From NCBI RefSeq assembly GCF_041734735.1, contig NC_134903.1:4280821-4344820 (forward strand): a DNA stretch of 64,000 nt, given 5' to 3'. Position 1 is the first letter of the stretch, and the number at the start of each line of letters is the position of its first letter. The notes under the pieces were generated by a model that was given only the letters and a program-made list of their open reading frames with translations, was not told where the DNA came from and did no database searches. Made by a program: the position numbers and the translations under genes. This document shows, one piece after another, positions 32,543-45,226 of this stretch. Source of the DNA: Babylonia areolata (taxonomy: Eukaryota > Mollusca > Gastropoda > Neogastropoda > Buccinidae).

Positions 32543-35500
32543 GGTGTAGTGTGGTGTGGTGTTGTGTTGTGTGCAAGGGTGTGTGTGTGGTGTTGTGTTG
32601 TGATGCATTATGTTGTGTTGCGTGTGTGTGAGCATGCATGTGTGAGTATGAGTGAGCGTGTGTGTCACTCGTGCGTGCATGCATGTGCGCTTTAGTTCAA
32701 AAACTTTCCAGTATTACCCACTTCTCACCAACTGTCACTTTTCACTTTGTCTGCACTGATACGGAGACTACAATAAATCAAGCATAGCAAGCTGACCATC
32801 TGAAAATGTTACTAGGAATTTCAAAATTAACAATTTTAGGTGAATTTTGGTGATCAGTCTGTTGTTTTTTTTTCTCACTGGAATTCAATCACCTCTCACT
32901 TCTTTTAATAATCCTCTCTTAAAAATCCAGTTGATGTTTTATGATCATTCAGTTCCCACCATTCTCTCTCTCCTCTCTCCCTCTCCTCTGTCTTTCAAAA
33001 CACACATACATACATACACACTCTCTCTCACATTCAAAATAATAAGAGTGAACCCAAATGTGACTACTACTAATGTACTATTGCTAGTACTGTGCACACA
33101 CAAGTGCACACAAGAGCACACACACATGCATGTATATGCACACACCATGACCCACCCACACATGCATGCATATACACACACTTGCGTGCACACACACACA
33201 CAAACCAACACACACACATACAGAGTGACATAAACAGACAAAAAAGAACTCACAGGCGCCATGATATCTTCGTGGGTTATCAGACAATACATATCAGAGT
33301 CAGGGTCTGTATCAACCATAGCTGGCCACCTGAAAAAGTCAATATGATTTTGGTCAAAAACAACACATCAAGATTTTTTTTGTTTTTATAATTCACTCTA
33401 TTTTCCATGCTGACACTCACCTAAATCTCTGCTGTATTTGTTCATACAATGTGCACTGATATGAAGAAACTGATTCCTAACCAAAATTTTCCACAAATAC
33501 TTTGCTTTTCATCCTGAATAGGATGTTTTCTTAAGCACTAATACTCCTGTACTTCAATGTATACATCACATGCAAACCATGCACTTGAGGATGCAGGTGG
33601 TATTTTTAAGGGAGAGAACAAAGTGAAAAGAAGTACAGGCCCTGATAGTGAATGGAATAACATTCAGTGAATTCTACTGTCTCTATTGATTATTTAGATT
33701 GCTAAAACCTTGTATTCTCTCTCTCTTTCTGTGTGCTTGCATACGTGCGTGCATGTGTGTGTGTGTCTTTGTGTGTGTCTTTGTGTGTGTGCCTGTGCAT
33801 GTCTTGTCTGTATGTGGTGTGTGCCATTATGAATGTGAAACACACTACAATCTCATCTGTTGGATGCTTATAACATGGCCACCACTTATATATGACAGTG
33901 TTAGGGGAGAAAACCCTGGTCCTACTTGAGGATATAAGGATGGAATTTGGACATTCTGATCATGAACATGGCACAACAAAGTCCTGCAGTTTCTTCAGGC
34001 AATAATTAACAATGCCAAGAATGGACGTCACTACAGTTGTCTGTCTCCTATGGACTGTAGGTCAGCTACCTTTCCCTTGACAAATACAGGGTTCACAAAA
34101 AGTTAAGGACCAGGTGGAAACTTGCACAGATTTCATCTTGGGGGCATGGTGAAATGAAGCTGAATGAAGCTGAAGCGGTGTTTGAAGCCAGTGTGATGAG
34201 CACCACTCATAACCACAGTTGCTTTCTTGCAAGAGCACTTCCATATTTTACAATGAAAAAAACAACCCCACAGCTACACATCATAAACCACTAAATAAAT
34301 ATTGGTTTTTCAGTGAAACACAGATTTTCCAAATGCATTTTCGAGTTGTCCATGGTGCAAATGTGCCTGAAACAGCCTTCTGTGTATTCAGTGACAGATT
34401 AACGATCGACCATATGCAGCCTGATTGATAATCTAAATCATTGCTTGACTTTTTTTTAACATTTTATAAAAAGTACCAGCTTTTGAGAAGGGGTCCTTAA
34501 CTTTTTGTGGAGTCTATAAATCAAAACTTGAATCAATTTTGAGAGGCAGTGGAGTACTTCTTTTACTTTGTTTCTTCATTAAAAAAAATCCAAAAAAACA
34601 ACAAAAAAACAAACCCCAAACCCCCCAAAAAACCAAAAAACACTGAAGGATATACAGTGTTTATTCTTACCATGGAAAGCCATCTATTTTTGCCCACACA
34701 ACAGAACCCAGGGTGTACTGAGTGAGGATATGTTCAGATTCGTCATACTCCTGTTCTGGCGCATCACAGCTGTTGTATCTCTCGTCTGTAAAACAATACA
34801 GACAATGAGACATAAACAATATCAGAATAGTATAGAATCCTCCTGTGTGACTAGGTTCTTGTATCTCTTCTGTAAAACAACACAGACATGTACAATATCA
34901 GAACAAAATAGACCCACCCCCACCCTCACCCTCCCCTGTAAGACTATGTAGTATGTTCTTGTATCTCTCATCTGTAACACAATACAGACATGTACAATAA
35001 CATAATAGAATAGAACCCCCATGTAAAACTATGTTCTTGTATCTCTCATCTGTAAAACAATACTGACATGTGCAGTAACATAATACAATAGAACCCTCAT
35101 GTAAAACTATGTTCTTGTATCTCTCATCTGTAAAACAATACTGACATGTGCAATAACATAATACAATAGAACCCCCATGTAAAACTATGTTCTTGTATCT
35201 CTCATCTGTAAAACAATACTGACATGTGCAATAACATAATACAATAGAACCCTCATGTAAAACTATGTTCTTGTATCTCTCATCTGTAAAACAATACTGA
35301 CATGTGCAATAACATAATACAATAGAACCCCCATGTAAAACTATGTTCTTGTATCTCTCATCTGTAAAACAATACTGACATATGCAATAACATAATACAA
35401 TAGAAGAAGTCAGTAAAGAGCTTCAATGAGATAAGACAGATGTCAATTACCATTCTTTATCTGTACTTCTTTATCTTTGAATTGCATTACTTTTGTTCAA

Positions 35501-38477
35501 AGAAACCAATGACATCATTGATGAGTACACAAAAAGTAGTTACTGCACTTCAGATCTCAGCAAGGTCCAGCAATCATAGGCTGAATATTACTGTACATTT
35601 TTACACATGAGCCTGTATACTTACGTACAGAACGGCACAATACATATGACAGACCTGAAACACAGAACGGCACAACACACATGACAGACAACACCTGAAA
35701 CACAGAACTGCACAACACACATGACAGACAACACCTGAAACACAGAACTGCACAACACACATGACAGACCTGAAACAGAACGACACAATACATATGACAG
35801 ACCTGAAACACAGAACTGCACAACACACATGACAGACAACACCTGAAACACAGAACGGCACAACACACATGACAGACCTGAAACACAGAACTGCACAACA
35901 CACATGACAGACAACACCTGAAACACAGAACTGCACAACACACATGACAGACAACACCTGAAACACAGAACTGCACAACACACATGACAGACAACACCTG
36001 AAACACAGAACGGTATAACACACATGACAGACCTGAAACAGAACGACACAATACATATGACAGACCTGAAACACAGAACGGCACAACACACATGACAGAC
36101 AACACCTGAAACACAGAACTGCACAACACACATGACAGACAAATTCTGAAACACAGAACGGTATAACACACATGACAGACCTGAAACAGAACGGCACAAT
36201 ACATATGACAGACCTGAAACACAGAACGGCACAACACACATGACAGACAACACCCGAAACACAGAATGGCACAACACACATGACAGACAACACCTGAAAC
36301 ACAGAACGACACAATACACATGACAGACCTGAAACACAGAATGGCACAACACACATGACAGACAACACCTGAAACACAGAATGGCACAATACACATGACA
36401 GACCTGAAATACAGAATGGCACAACACACATGACAGACAACACCTGACAAACGGAATGGCACAACACACATGACAGACAACACTTGACCTTTGTTCATGA
36501 AGCACACCCAGTGTGGGGGCAAGTCCACAGGATCATGGACGTCAGGTAGATACCTCCACTTCTGACAGCCCTTCGCTTCACACTGCACCCAGGTACCTGT
36601 GGGTATAACACAGGAAACTGTGGGCACACTGTCAGTCTGATTGTTTGTGTTTGTTCTTTTGTCAGCATACACTGTTCCCCACCCCCTCCTCCCAAAGTCT
36701 GAGCAAACAAAATTCCATACATTTTCTAAAACTCGGCATTACATTTGTCAAGACCCCAAATCAAAGACACACAAAAACATACTATTACACACTAACACAC
36801 ATACAACAGAATTACCACGACAAATGAGATCACCTCACCTCACCTCAGGCCCATAACTACAGAGTAGTCATTGGGGGAAACCTGAGGACCGCAGACGCAA
36901 CCTCCCTTCTCCATCTGAATGAGATATTGTGAGAGAAAAAGTGGGAAGGGGAGGGTGGGGCGTTTGAATACTGTTGCAGAAAATACTTCACAGATATTGT
37001 GACATTTATCCAATTTTCATCAGTTTGACTGGCTCCATGTTTTCTTCTTTTTTTTTTGGTGAGCAAAATTTTTTATTCTGTAGGTGCAGTAAAAGGTGTC
37101 ATGAAAATGTCAAGACTTCCAGACCTTGCAGGATAATATAATGATTTCCATGACTTCTCCAGCACTGGAAATGGTCTTCCTGTTTTTTCATCACTTTTCC
37201 AAACATGTATCACATGACTCTGTGGGAACCCTGTTAACATGTTATGTTTTATGGCTTAAAACAAAAAAGAAGTAATTTTACACTAATATCCCCAACTACA
37301 CAAACATGTTTTATATAGCCAATAAAATATCACATTATCACAGGTTCATTATTACAAATTTTTTGTGAGGCTCTTGTTCAAACACTAAAGTGTGCTGTCG
37401 ATGAGTATGTGTGAACTGTAACTAAGAGAATGCACACATATTGTATATAATGACGCATGTAACAGGAAGGAGAAATTCAGAATGGCTAAGGAAATCTGGG
37501 GGAAATAAAGTAACAGAATCCAGTCAAATAACTATGAAATCAACAGATCAATAAAAACATAATCAAAATGCAGATCTTTGTGATTCAATGCTTCACAACT
37601 TCAGACATATATGACTTCCACAGATTCTGACTAGTGATTATCAGTATTACACTTACAGCCTCCAAAAATCAGGAGCAAACCAAAAATATCAGTAACACCA
37701 CAAAACATTTGCTCACAGCCATGGAACAACACATATATAGACAAAAAAACCCAAAACAAAACAAACAAAAAAACCCACTGCCACACATACACACCCAATG
37801 ACAAGAATATCTTCTGACACATGCTTCCACCACTCTTTATTGCATTGTTCTCTGTGTATTTATCTGGCTGAATATGTCAATGACAATCACCAAACTACTG
37901 TGGCTCACTGAAAAAAAGCACTCCAAAAGAGTGAAAACCCAGAAGCTACCAGCTGCAGGAAATTCCTCATCTGGGAATGCTCTTTCTTGTAGCTCTGAGC
38001 TCACTGCACAGTTGTGGATGACACCTGCACTGAAATTGTATCAAGCAATGTTCCACACGCATCCTGTTCATCATTGACTACAGTCTTTTCAGTATAGTTC
38101 TCACTCATGTTACCCTTCATCACCATCTTGGTTTGCCAATAAATACTGTGGCCTTACTAAATTTCTGGTTCCAGCATAATGCTGGCACATGTAAACTGCC
38201 ATAGCGATTGTCTGAAGCTTTTTTTTCTCCCGAAAGGGCACATATTTTAGGAGTATTTTCTAAAGAGGTAACATTTTTGTTGACTTTCCAGAACAAATTG
38301 GGACAAATAGGGACAACAGGCATGTCTGCATCTTACCCAGTTCAGCAGGAATGGATTCATCATCGGAGTCAGACTCTTGTACATGTTGTTTTTTCCTTGA
38401 TGCTGGTGAGTCAGATTCCTGTTGTCTTTTCTTCCTTGATGCTGGTGAAAAAACAAATGGTACTGTCACTAATGTGG

Positions 38478-38509
<32 letters not shown>

Positions 38510-38765
38510 ACGTGTGCGCACACACGTGTACATGCAAGTATCTGTGCTGCGGTGTGGTATGTGTGCGCGTCTGTCTGTGCATATATTTTTGTGAGTGCAT
38601 GCGTGCGTGCATGCATGCGCGCATGTGTGTTTTCCCTGTTACTTCCTGCCTATCACTCTAGTTGTGCCAGTACACTGGTTTCAATGCATAACTATGTGTC
38701 AACATGAATGCATGAACACAAGCACACTCACACATACATGCACGCACCCTTTCCCCACACACACA

Positions 38766-38820
<55 letters not shown>

Positions 38821-39641
38821 ACAGTAAGCCAGCTCTACCCAGGTAGGCAGACATCAGTCAACTCTACTCAGGTAGGCAGCCTGTTGTGCAAATGACTCTG
38901 TAAAGATCTTATAGCTTAGTCTCTGACTGAAGATAGGAACTATATAAGTTTATTATAAATATCAATAATAATAATAATGTATGTACATTGTATGATGTGA
39001 CAAATATCATTACCTGTTTTTCCACCAAAGGACAGTTTACGAGGCACCAGCTGATTTTCTCTGTTTTTCTTTTTCTTTTGTTTGTGGGTGTGGGTCTTTG
39101 TTGCTGCGACGGGCTCACTGATGCGGGGAGTGTTTTCGTTGGTGTCTTGGACCTCGCCCAATCTGCATCATGACAGATCAGGTGATTTGTCAAACATACA
39201 AACAATAGTGACATGAGGAGGGAGTCTGACTTAGTAAGTTAGTATTCAGATGTCACTTCGGTTACTAATATAGCTATATATATGTGCAGCGTTTAGAAAT
39301 ACATCTAAGGTTACTCTTGAAACTATATGTATATATACAGTACTCAGGAATACAACTAAGGTTAATATCATCATTATTATCACATTCATTTTTTAGGACT
39401 TTTGAGATGCTTTGAGGCTGGTTGGTACAGAAGCATAAGGACCAAAACCAATTGATTCACCAATAGCTTTTCTCAGTAAAAGCACTAAGCAGTCAATGCC
39501 TTGTCTCTAGAACCAATCCAAAATGTGTAAAAGAGAAATGTGTAATCAGCAACCATTTACCTGAAGATCTAGTTATCAAGCACATCCCTATGTAATATGA
39601 AATGTGCGATGTATGTTCAAGTGAGCAGACGCATTGATATG

Positions 39642-39694
<53 letters not shown>

Positions 39695-42600
39695 CGTGTG
39701 TGTGCACGTGTACTTATATGTATATACATTTGTGTCTAAAATTCTAATGTATTTGTTTTTGTATATTCCATTACTACCCCTCTCCCCATCACTTGTCCCT
39801 GGTACACCTGGTAATAAAGGCATATTCTATTCTGTTCTTTAACTGTATGTACTTGCAGTATTGAATACAGCTTAGATTACTATATAATATCAATATACAT
39901 CATTACATGCTTTTGTTTCAGGTTTGTTATTTTAACAGTTCACATAATTCAAACACGCTATTCTTGTTCATGAACTCTAAACACATTTAAAAAAAAAAAA
40001 TTTTTTTTATACTGTTTCCTCTTTCAACTCGTCACTCCATACACTGAAGCATCATTGCTGGTTATTCATGAAAGTATTCTGAGCAATGAACAGTGAATAC
40101 AGAATTTACGATATAATTGTTCAACACATAATTATGTCATTTTTTCAGACAAGAAAAGTGCAGTGAGCATACATTTGCACACAAGCAAGGGTGGATACAG
40201 GCGTGCATATGCATGTACTGTATGTGAAAATATATTTGCATACACAGAGTCAGACATATAAATGGACACACAGATTAGATGGAGTTCTGAATGCACCTAT
40301 GACATCTCAATGAAACTGATTAAATCCCTGAACAGGATTTTGCGCACAGACTGCTGTGATAAAGTGAGCTTGGAAGCATAATCTAGATTTACAAAGAAAC
40401 TAACTTGTCGACTACTCATTCAACCCTGGGAAGCTTACAGCCTGGGCAGGCTTCTATTCCATACTGATGTGCATCGACACATTCAGAAATACTGTTGACG
40501 TTTGTTCCCTGTCCTTATGGTTTATGCATATGCAGAAACATGAAAACCATTTTAATGTGATACCAGAGCAAGGCTCAGATGCAGGGCTAAATGAACCAAA
40601 AGATTTTAATGATACTAAATCAATACAGGGATCCCAATTAACAAATATACCTGACTGACTTAATGTCCTTAACTAAAAAATTAAATAAACTCCCTGACCC
40701 AAAAATGTGTGTGTATGTGTGTGTGCGTGTGTGTGTGTGTGAGTGCGTGCGTTTGCCTGCCTGCATGCAAATGTATACACGTTCAAGTAAATTTGAAGAA
40801 ATCTTCAACCATTAGGGCACATTGTCTACAAATTATACATCGGATCTTTTTCTGAATAATCATACCTCTAATGAAATTATGCATATACATATGATGAGTG
40901 TGTGTGTGTGTGTGTGTACACGTGTGTGTGTAGCGTGTGTGTGTGTGTGCACGTGCACACTTGTGCACGTGCATGCGTGCAGGCACATGCATGTGCATGC
41001 ATGCCTATTTTTCACAGAACGCATGTTGACACAAGCTACAGACCTGTCCCACTGGTCCACCTCAGGAGCCAGGTTCAGCAGACTGCTGTCTAGTGACCGT
41101 TCACTCCCCACAGAATCTGCTTCACTGTTTTTGTCCTCTTCTTTTACCATTCCCCCATTTTCTTCTGCTTTCAACATTGCCCCATTCTTCTCACTTTCAT
41201 CACCACTTCCTTTTTCTTCTTTTTTCACTTCCTTTGGTAGTATTTTGTCTTCTGCCCCAAAGTTACATTCTGCTTCTTCAAGTTTCTTTTCTTTTTCACA
41301 GTCAACTTCATCTTTCTTTTTGTTTTCTGTTTCACCTTTCTTTTCCTTCTTACCTTTTTCACTGACGACTTCATCTTTCATATCCTCTGTATCTACAAAG
41401 TGATCTCTCCTTGACTGTGTTGTTTGAATTTCATGTTCCCCTCCTGTAAATGTTACGATTTCTTCATCTTCTGTTACATGCAAACTGTCTCGTTTTGTTT
41501 TGTCTCTGTGTGCTGCCACTGCCTCTGAATCCTTTTTAACTTTTCCAGGTTCATCTCCTCTGCTTGAATTTTTTCTCTCCTTTTTTGTCCTCTGTTGTTT
41601 TATTGTGGCATCTTCTTTGCTTTGATCATCTCTGTCATCGCACTGTCTGCTCCTGTCCAGTGTGTCTTTATTCTTCTCCTTTTTCTTCTTCTTTGCTTTC
41701 TTGGAAACAACTCCTGCATCTTTTGCATTTTCTTCACAAACTGCAACGGCAGTATCATCATCACAGTTGTCTTCATTCTTATTCTTTGATTTGCTGTTGC
41801 CTGAGTCACGAACAGCCTTCTTTTTTTTCTGTGTAGGTTTCTTTTTGATTTCTTTGTCAGCATCATCAGATGAGTGGTCAGCGCTGAAAGCTTCACCTGA
41901 TGCTTTCTTGTTTGTTGGCGAGTTCTCTTTATGCGACAATGCAAAGTCAGAATGGTGCCCACACTGTTTCACTGATGCAGTGTTGCTGTTGGCTGGAGGT
42001 TCTTTTTCAGTCTGGCTGTCGCGTTGTGTGGGTGCTGTGTACACATCGCTGTCTGTCTGTTGTGCCTCTGCACCGTCTATGACAGCCTTGAAGATCTCTG
42101 CATACTCTGCGTCTGTCAGACTTCGCTGTGTCAGTTTGCTGGATGAGAACCTTTTTTTACCCTCACCTTCCTTGACACCCCTAGCTGTGTTGGATTTCAT
42201 GTTTTTCTTGTCTGTAACACCTGATTCTTTCTTCTCCATTTTCTTCCTTTCCTTTTTGTCTGTCACACCTGATTCTTTCTTCTCAGTTCCTTTCGTTTCC
42301 TTCATGTCTTTAAAACCTGAATCTTTCCCTTCAGTCTCTATCCCTGTTTGAGATGATGTCTTTGTGTTTTTAACACCTGACTCTGTCTTTCGGGTCCCTT
42401 TCCCTTTCTGTGAAGATGACCTTTTGTCTTTAATATCTGGACCTCTTTTCCCCATTCCTTTCTCTGTTTCTGTGGATGCCTTCCACAACACAGACATGTG
42501 ATTAGTCACTGAAGCTGACTTAAAAAGAATTAGAAAGGATGAGCACCAAAAAAGAACAGAAGGACGGAAAGAAAGAAGAAACAATAAACTAGAAACTATG

Positions 42601-45161
42601 GAAGGAATAAATAAATAAAGTATAAGCAAACGGTAGGGAACACTAGTGACAAAGAAAAGCATGATAGAAAGAAACAAAAAAGAAACAAGAAAGAAAGGAA
42701 AAAAGAAAAAGAAGAAAGAAACAAAACACTTTTTTAAAAAGGAGAAAGAAAAGAGAAAGTATTGCATCAACAGTGAATGAAAAGGAAAGGAAAATGCCCC
42801 CAAATCACACAAATTTAAAAAGCAAGCAAGCCCTGCACCAAATGAATAATATTCTATAAGCATTGCATTAATACTCAGTGTCCCAACCATGCTTTATCAA
42901 TTAGTTTAAATACATTTCACCATGTCCAAACCATATTTTATTAATTAGTTTCAATACAACTACAATCATACAAAACTTCAAACTAGTAACATGTTAGGAT
43001 CAAATTTTTTTTATTTTTTTTTTAAACGTTTGTTAGAGATATTAGTAAGAATAAAGAATTCAGAACTACTTAAAGACTGCCATTAAGTAGGAAAAAACCC
43101 CAGTCAATGCTGTTGATGAACAGTTCTGCATTAAAGACCAAGGAATTTTATAATTCTTATTTTTTCTTATTTATTTTGCTAAACTGCAAGAAAGTGAAGA
43201 CGAAAACAACTGCTACTATGGAGATTTTGAAGCTGTGTGACAGGGCTGTAACACACTGGCCTAAGAGATACAGACACCTGCAGTGTTGGCCAAGAAATCT
43301 GAGCAGCAATCTCAAAGAAGTATCCAGTCTTCTTCCTTCAGACTGTTACGCACTCTCAACTCTGCAAGGCAAAATCCTGGACTGAAAGTGAAATGAATCC
43401 CACTTATATTACCTGTGATTGTATTGTACTGTATTACATTGCACTGTATTGCATTGTATTGTATTGTTATATTGTAATGAACTGTATTATGTATTGCAAT
43501 GTATTTCTATTTTTCTCTGTGTGAAATTCAGGCTGCTCCCCTGGACAAGCATGTCACCACAGAGCAGCATCACTCTTTTCTTTTTCGGTCTGTAAGCGTA
43601 TTCCATTTTGTTTTACTATCAAAGTGGATTTTTCAACAGAATTTTGCCAGGAACAACCATTTTGATGCCATGGGTTCTATTTTAAGCGAAAATGCATGCT
43701 GCAGTTGGGACTGTGGTTTATTCTTCATCCGAAAGACTAGTACCCACACAATGACTGAAGGTCTAGTGGACAGGACAGTGAAAATCCTGGTCCATTATAA
43801 CTCATGACCTCCATCTTTAAAGCCCAAGATGCTAACCACTTCCAAGCAGGAATCCATCATCATCCCCAGTCTCCCCAGAAGTCACTGAAAAGGTCGTCTA
43901 GAAAAGTCAAAAACAGCGCTGCTTGTTCTGCCATTTATGACATCAATGAAGTAGATTTAAAAAGTGGCAAAGTGCACAAGAAAGTAAAAGCATACAATGG
44001 GTCAAAGACAGATAATGCAAATCAGATCCATTTTGTCTACACACACTTCAAGCCAAAAGCATTACATCACAACCATGCATATTTGTTTGAAGAGGATAAA
44101 AGACAAAGACTGAAAGAGGAAGAAAACAGAATAAGAGAAGAACACAAAGAAGAATTCAAAAGAATTTCTTGCTTTGTTCTTACCTTATCACCAGAACTGA
44201 CAAGTCTGTCCGCATCTCCCTTCATGGTAGGCACTGAAACACACACTTGTGCATTTAAGTCTCACAGAAAAATGTTGACAAATGCTGAAAGCACATAAAA
44301 TGATAATCCGTCTTGCATTCATAATCACAGAAAAATGTTGACAAATGCTGAAAGCACATAAACTGATATTCCATCTTGCATTCATAACCAGAAGCACAAG
44401 TTTTAATTTAGATTAAGTCTTGGCATTTATTTAATCAAACAGTTTATTTAAAAGGAAAAAAAACTTGGTATTCATTTTCAGTTTCCATTTCAACTTCAAG
44501 GTGTCAAACTGTGCAGACTGACCCATTTACACTACACAATGTGTGCAGTGATAGGAAAAAAAAGGAGCAGATGCCTGATCTTCGCACAACTCCACCACAC
44601 TGGTCAGGCCTCAGCATTAATCATTTTGTTCTTCCCCCCTTTATCATACACAACAGAACAAGTACTGACAGAAACACAAACTCACTCGACAATTATATCA
44701 AGTAGTTAACTTTTTTCATCAAAATGATTCCATGGCTGCCCATTGCACATTATAAACAGCCTTCACACAACACAGTATGTGAAGATGACGATACAATGTT
44801 TTGCACAAAGGAGAAAAGAAATTTTAAAAAATATCTATATAAAAAAAAGTATCACATTACATGACAGGTGTACAGGTGAGTAGTTAGAACACTGGACTTT
44901 TGATCCCTCTATCAATGCCCAGTGGGACAAGGATGGAGATTTTCCAGCATCCCAGGTTAACATATCTGCTTATCTGCTAGTGCCTTAATTAATACCCTTA
45001 ATTGCACACACAGAGATAAAATAATCATGGTAAAGAATCAAAGAATTTCATCATCCATGTCATTGTTTGGAAATGCTAATAAACTGCCTACATGGTGGGA
45101 CAAAAATGAAGATACAAGCGCACACACACATAAGACATATGTATATGTATGTGTATATGTA

Positions 45162-45226
<65 letters not shown>

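Noticed and set aside
35557-36672. Frames of 288-371 codons rich in Cys/Val/Ser
   Set aside because: Array translation; only 36489-36596 (CW finger exon) is a real exon.
40860-41043. Extension of ZCWPW exon 3 frame past the donor
   Set aside because: The frame runs on into a CA/GT repeat; the CAG|GTCTGT donor and phase match to exon 4 support ending at 41044.
41093-42351. Plus-strand frames opposite ZCWPW exon 3
   Set aside because: Shadow frames (Ser/Phe/Leu-rich) caused by the Lys/Glu-rich minus-strand coding sequence.
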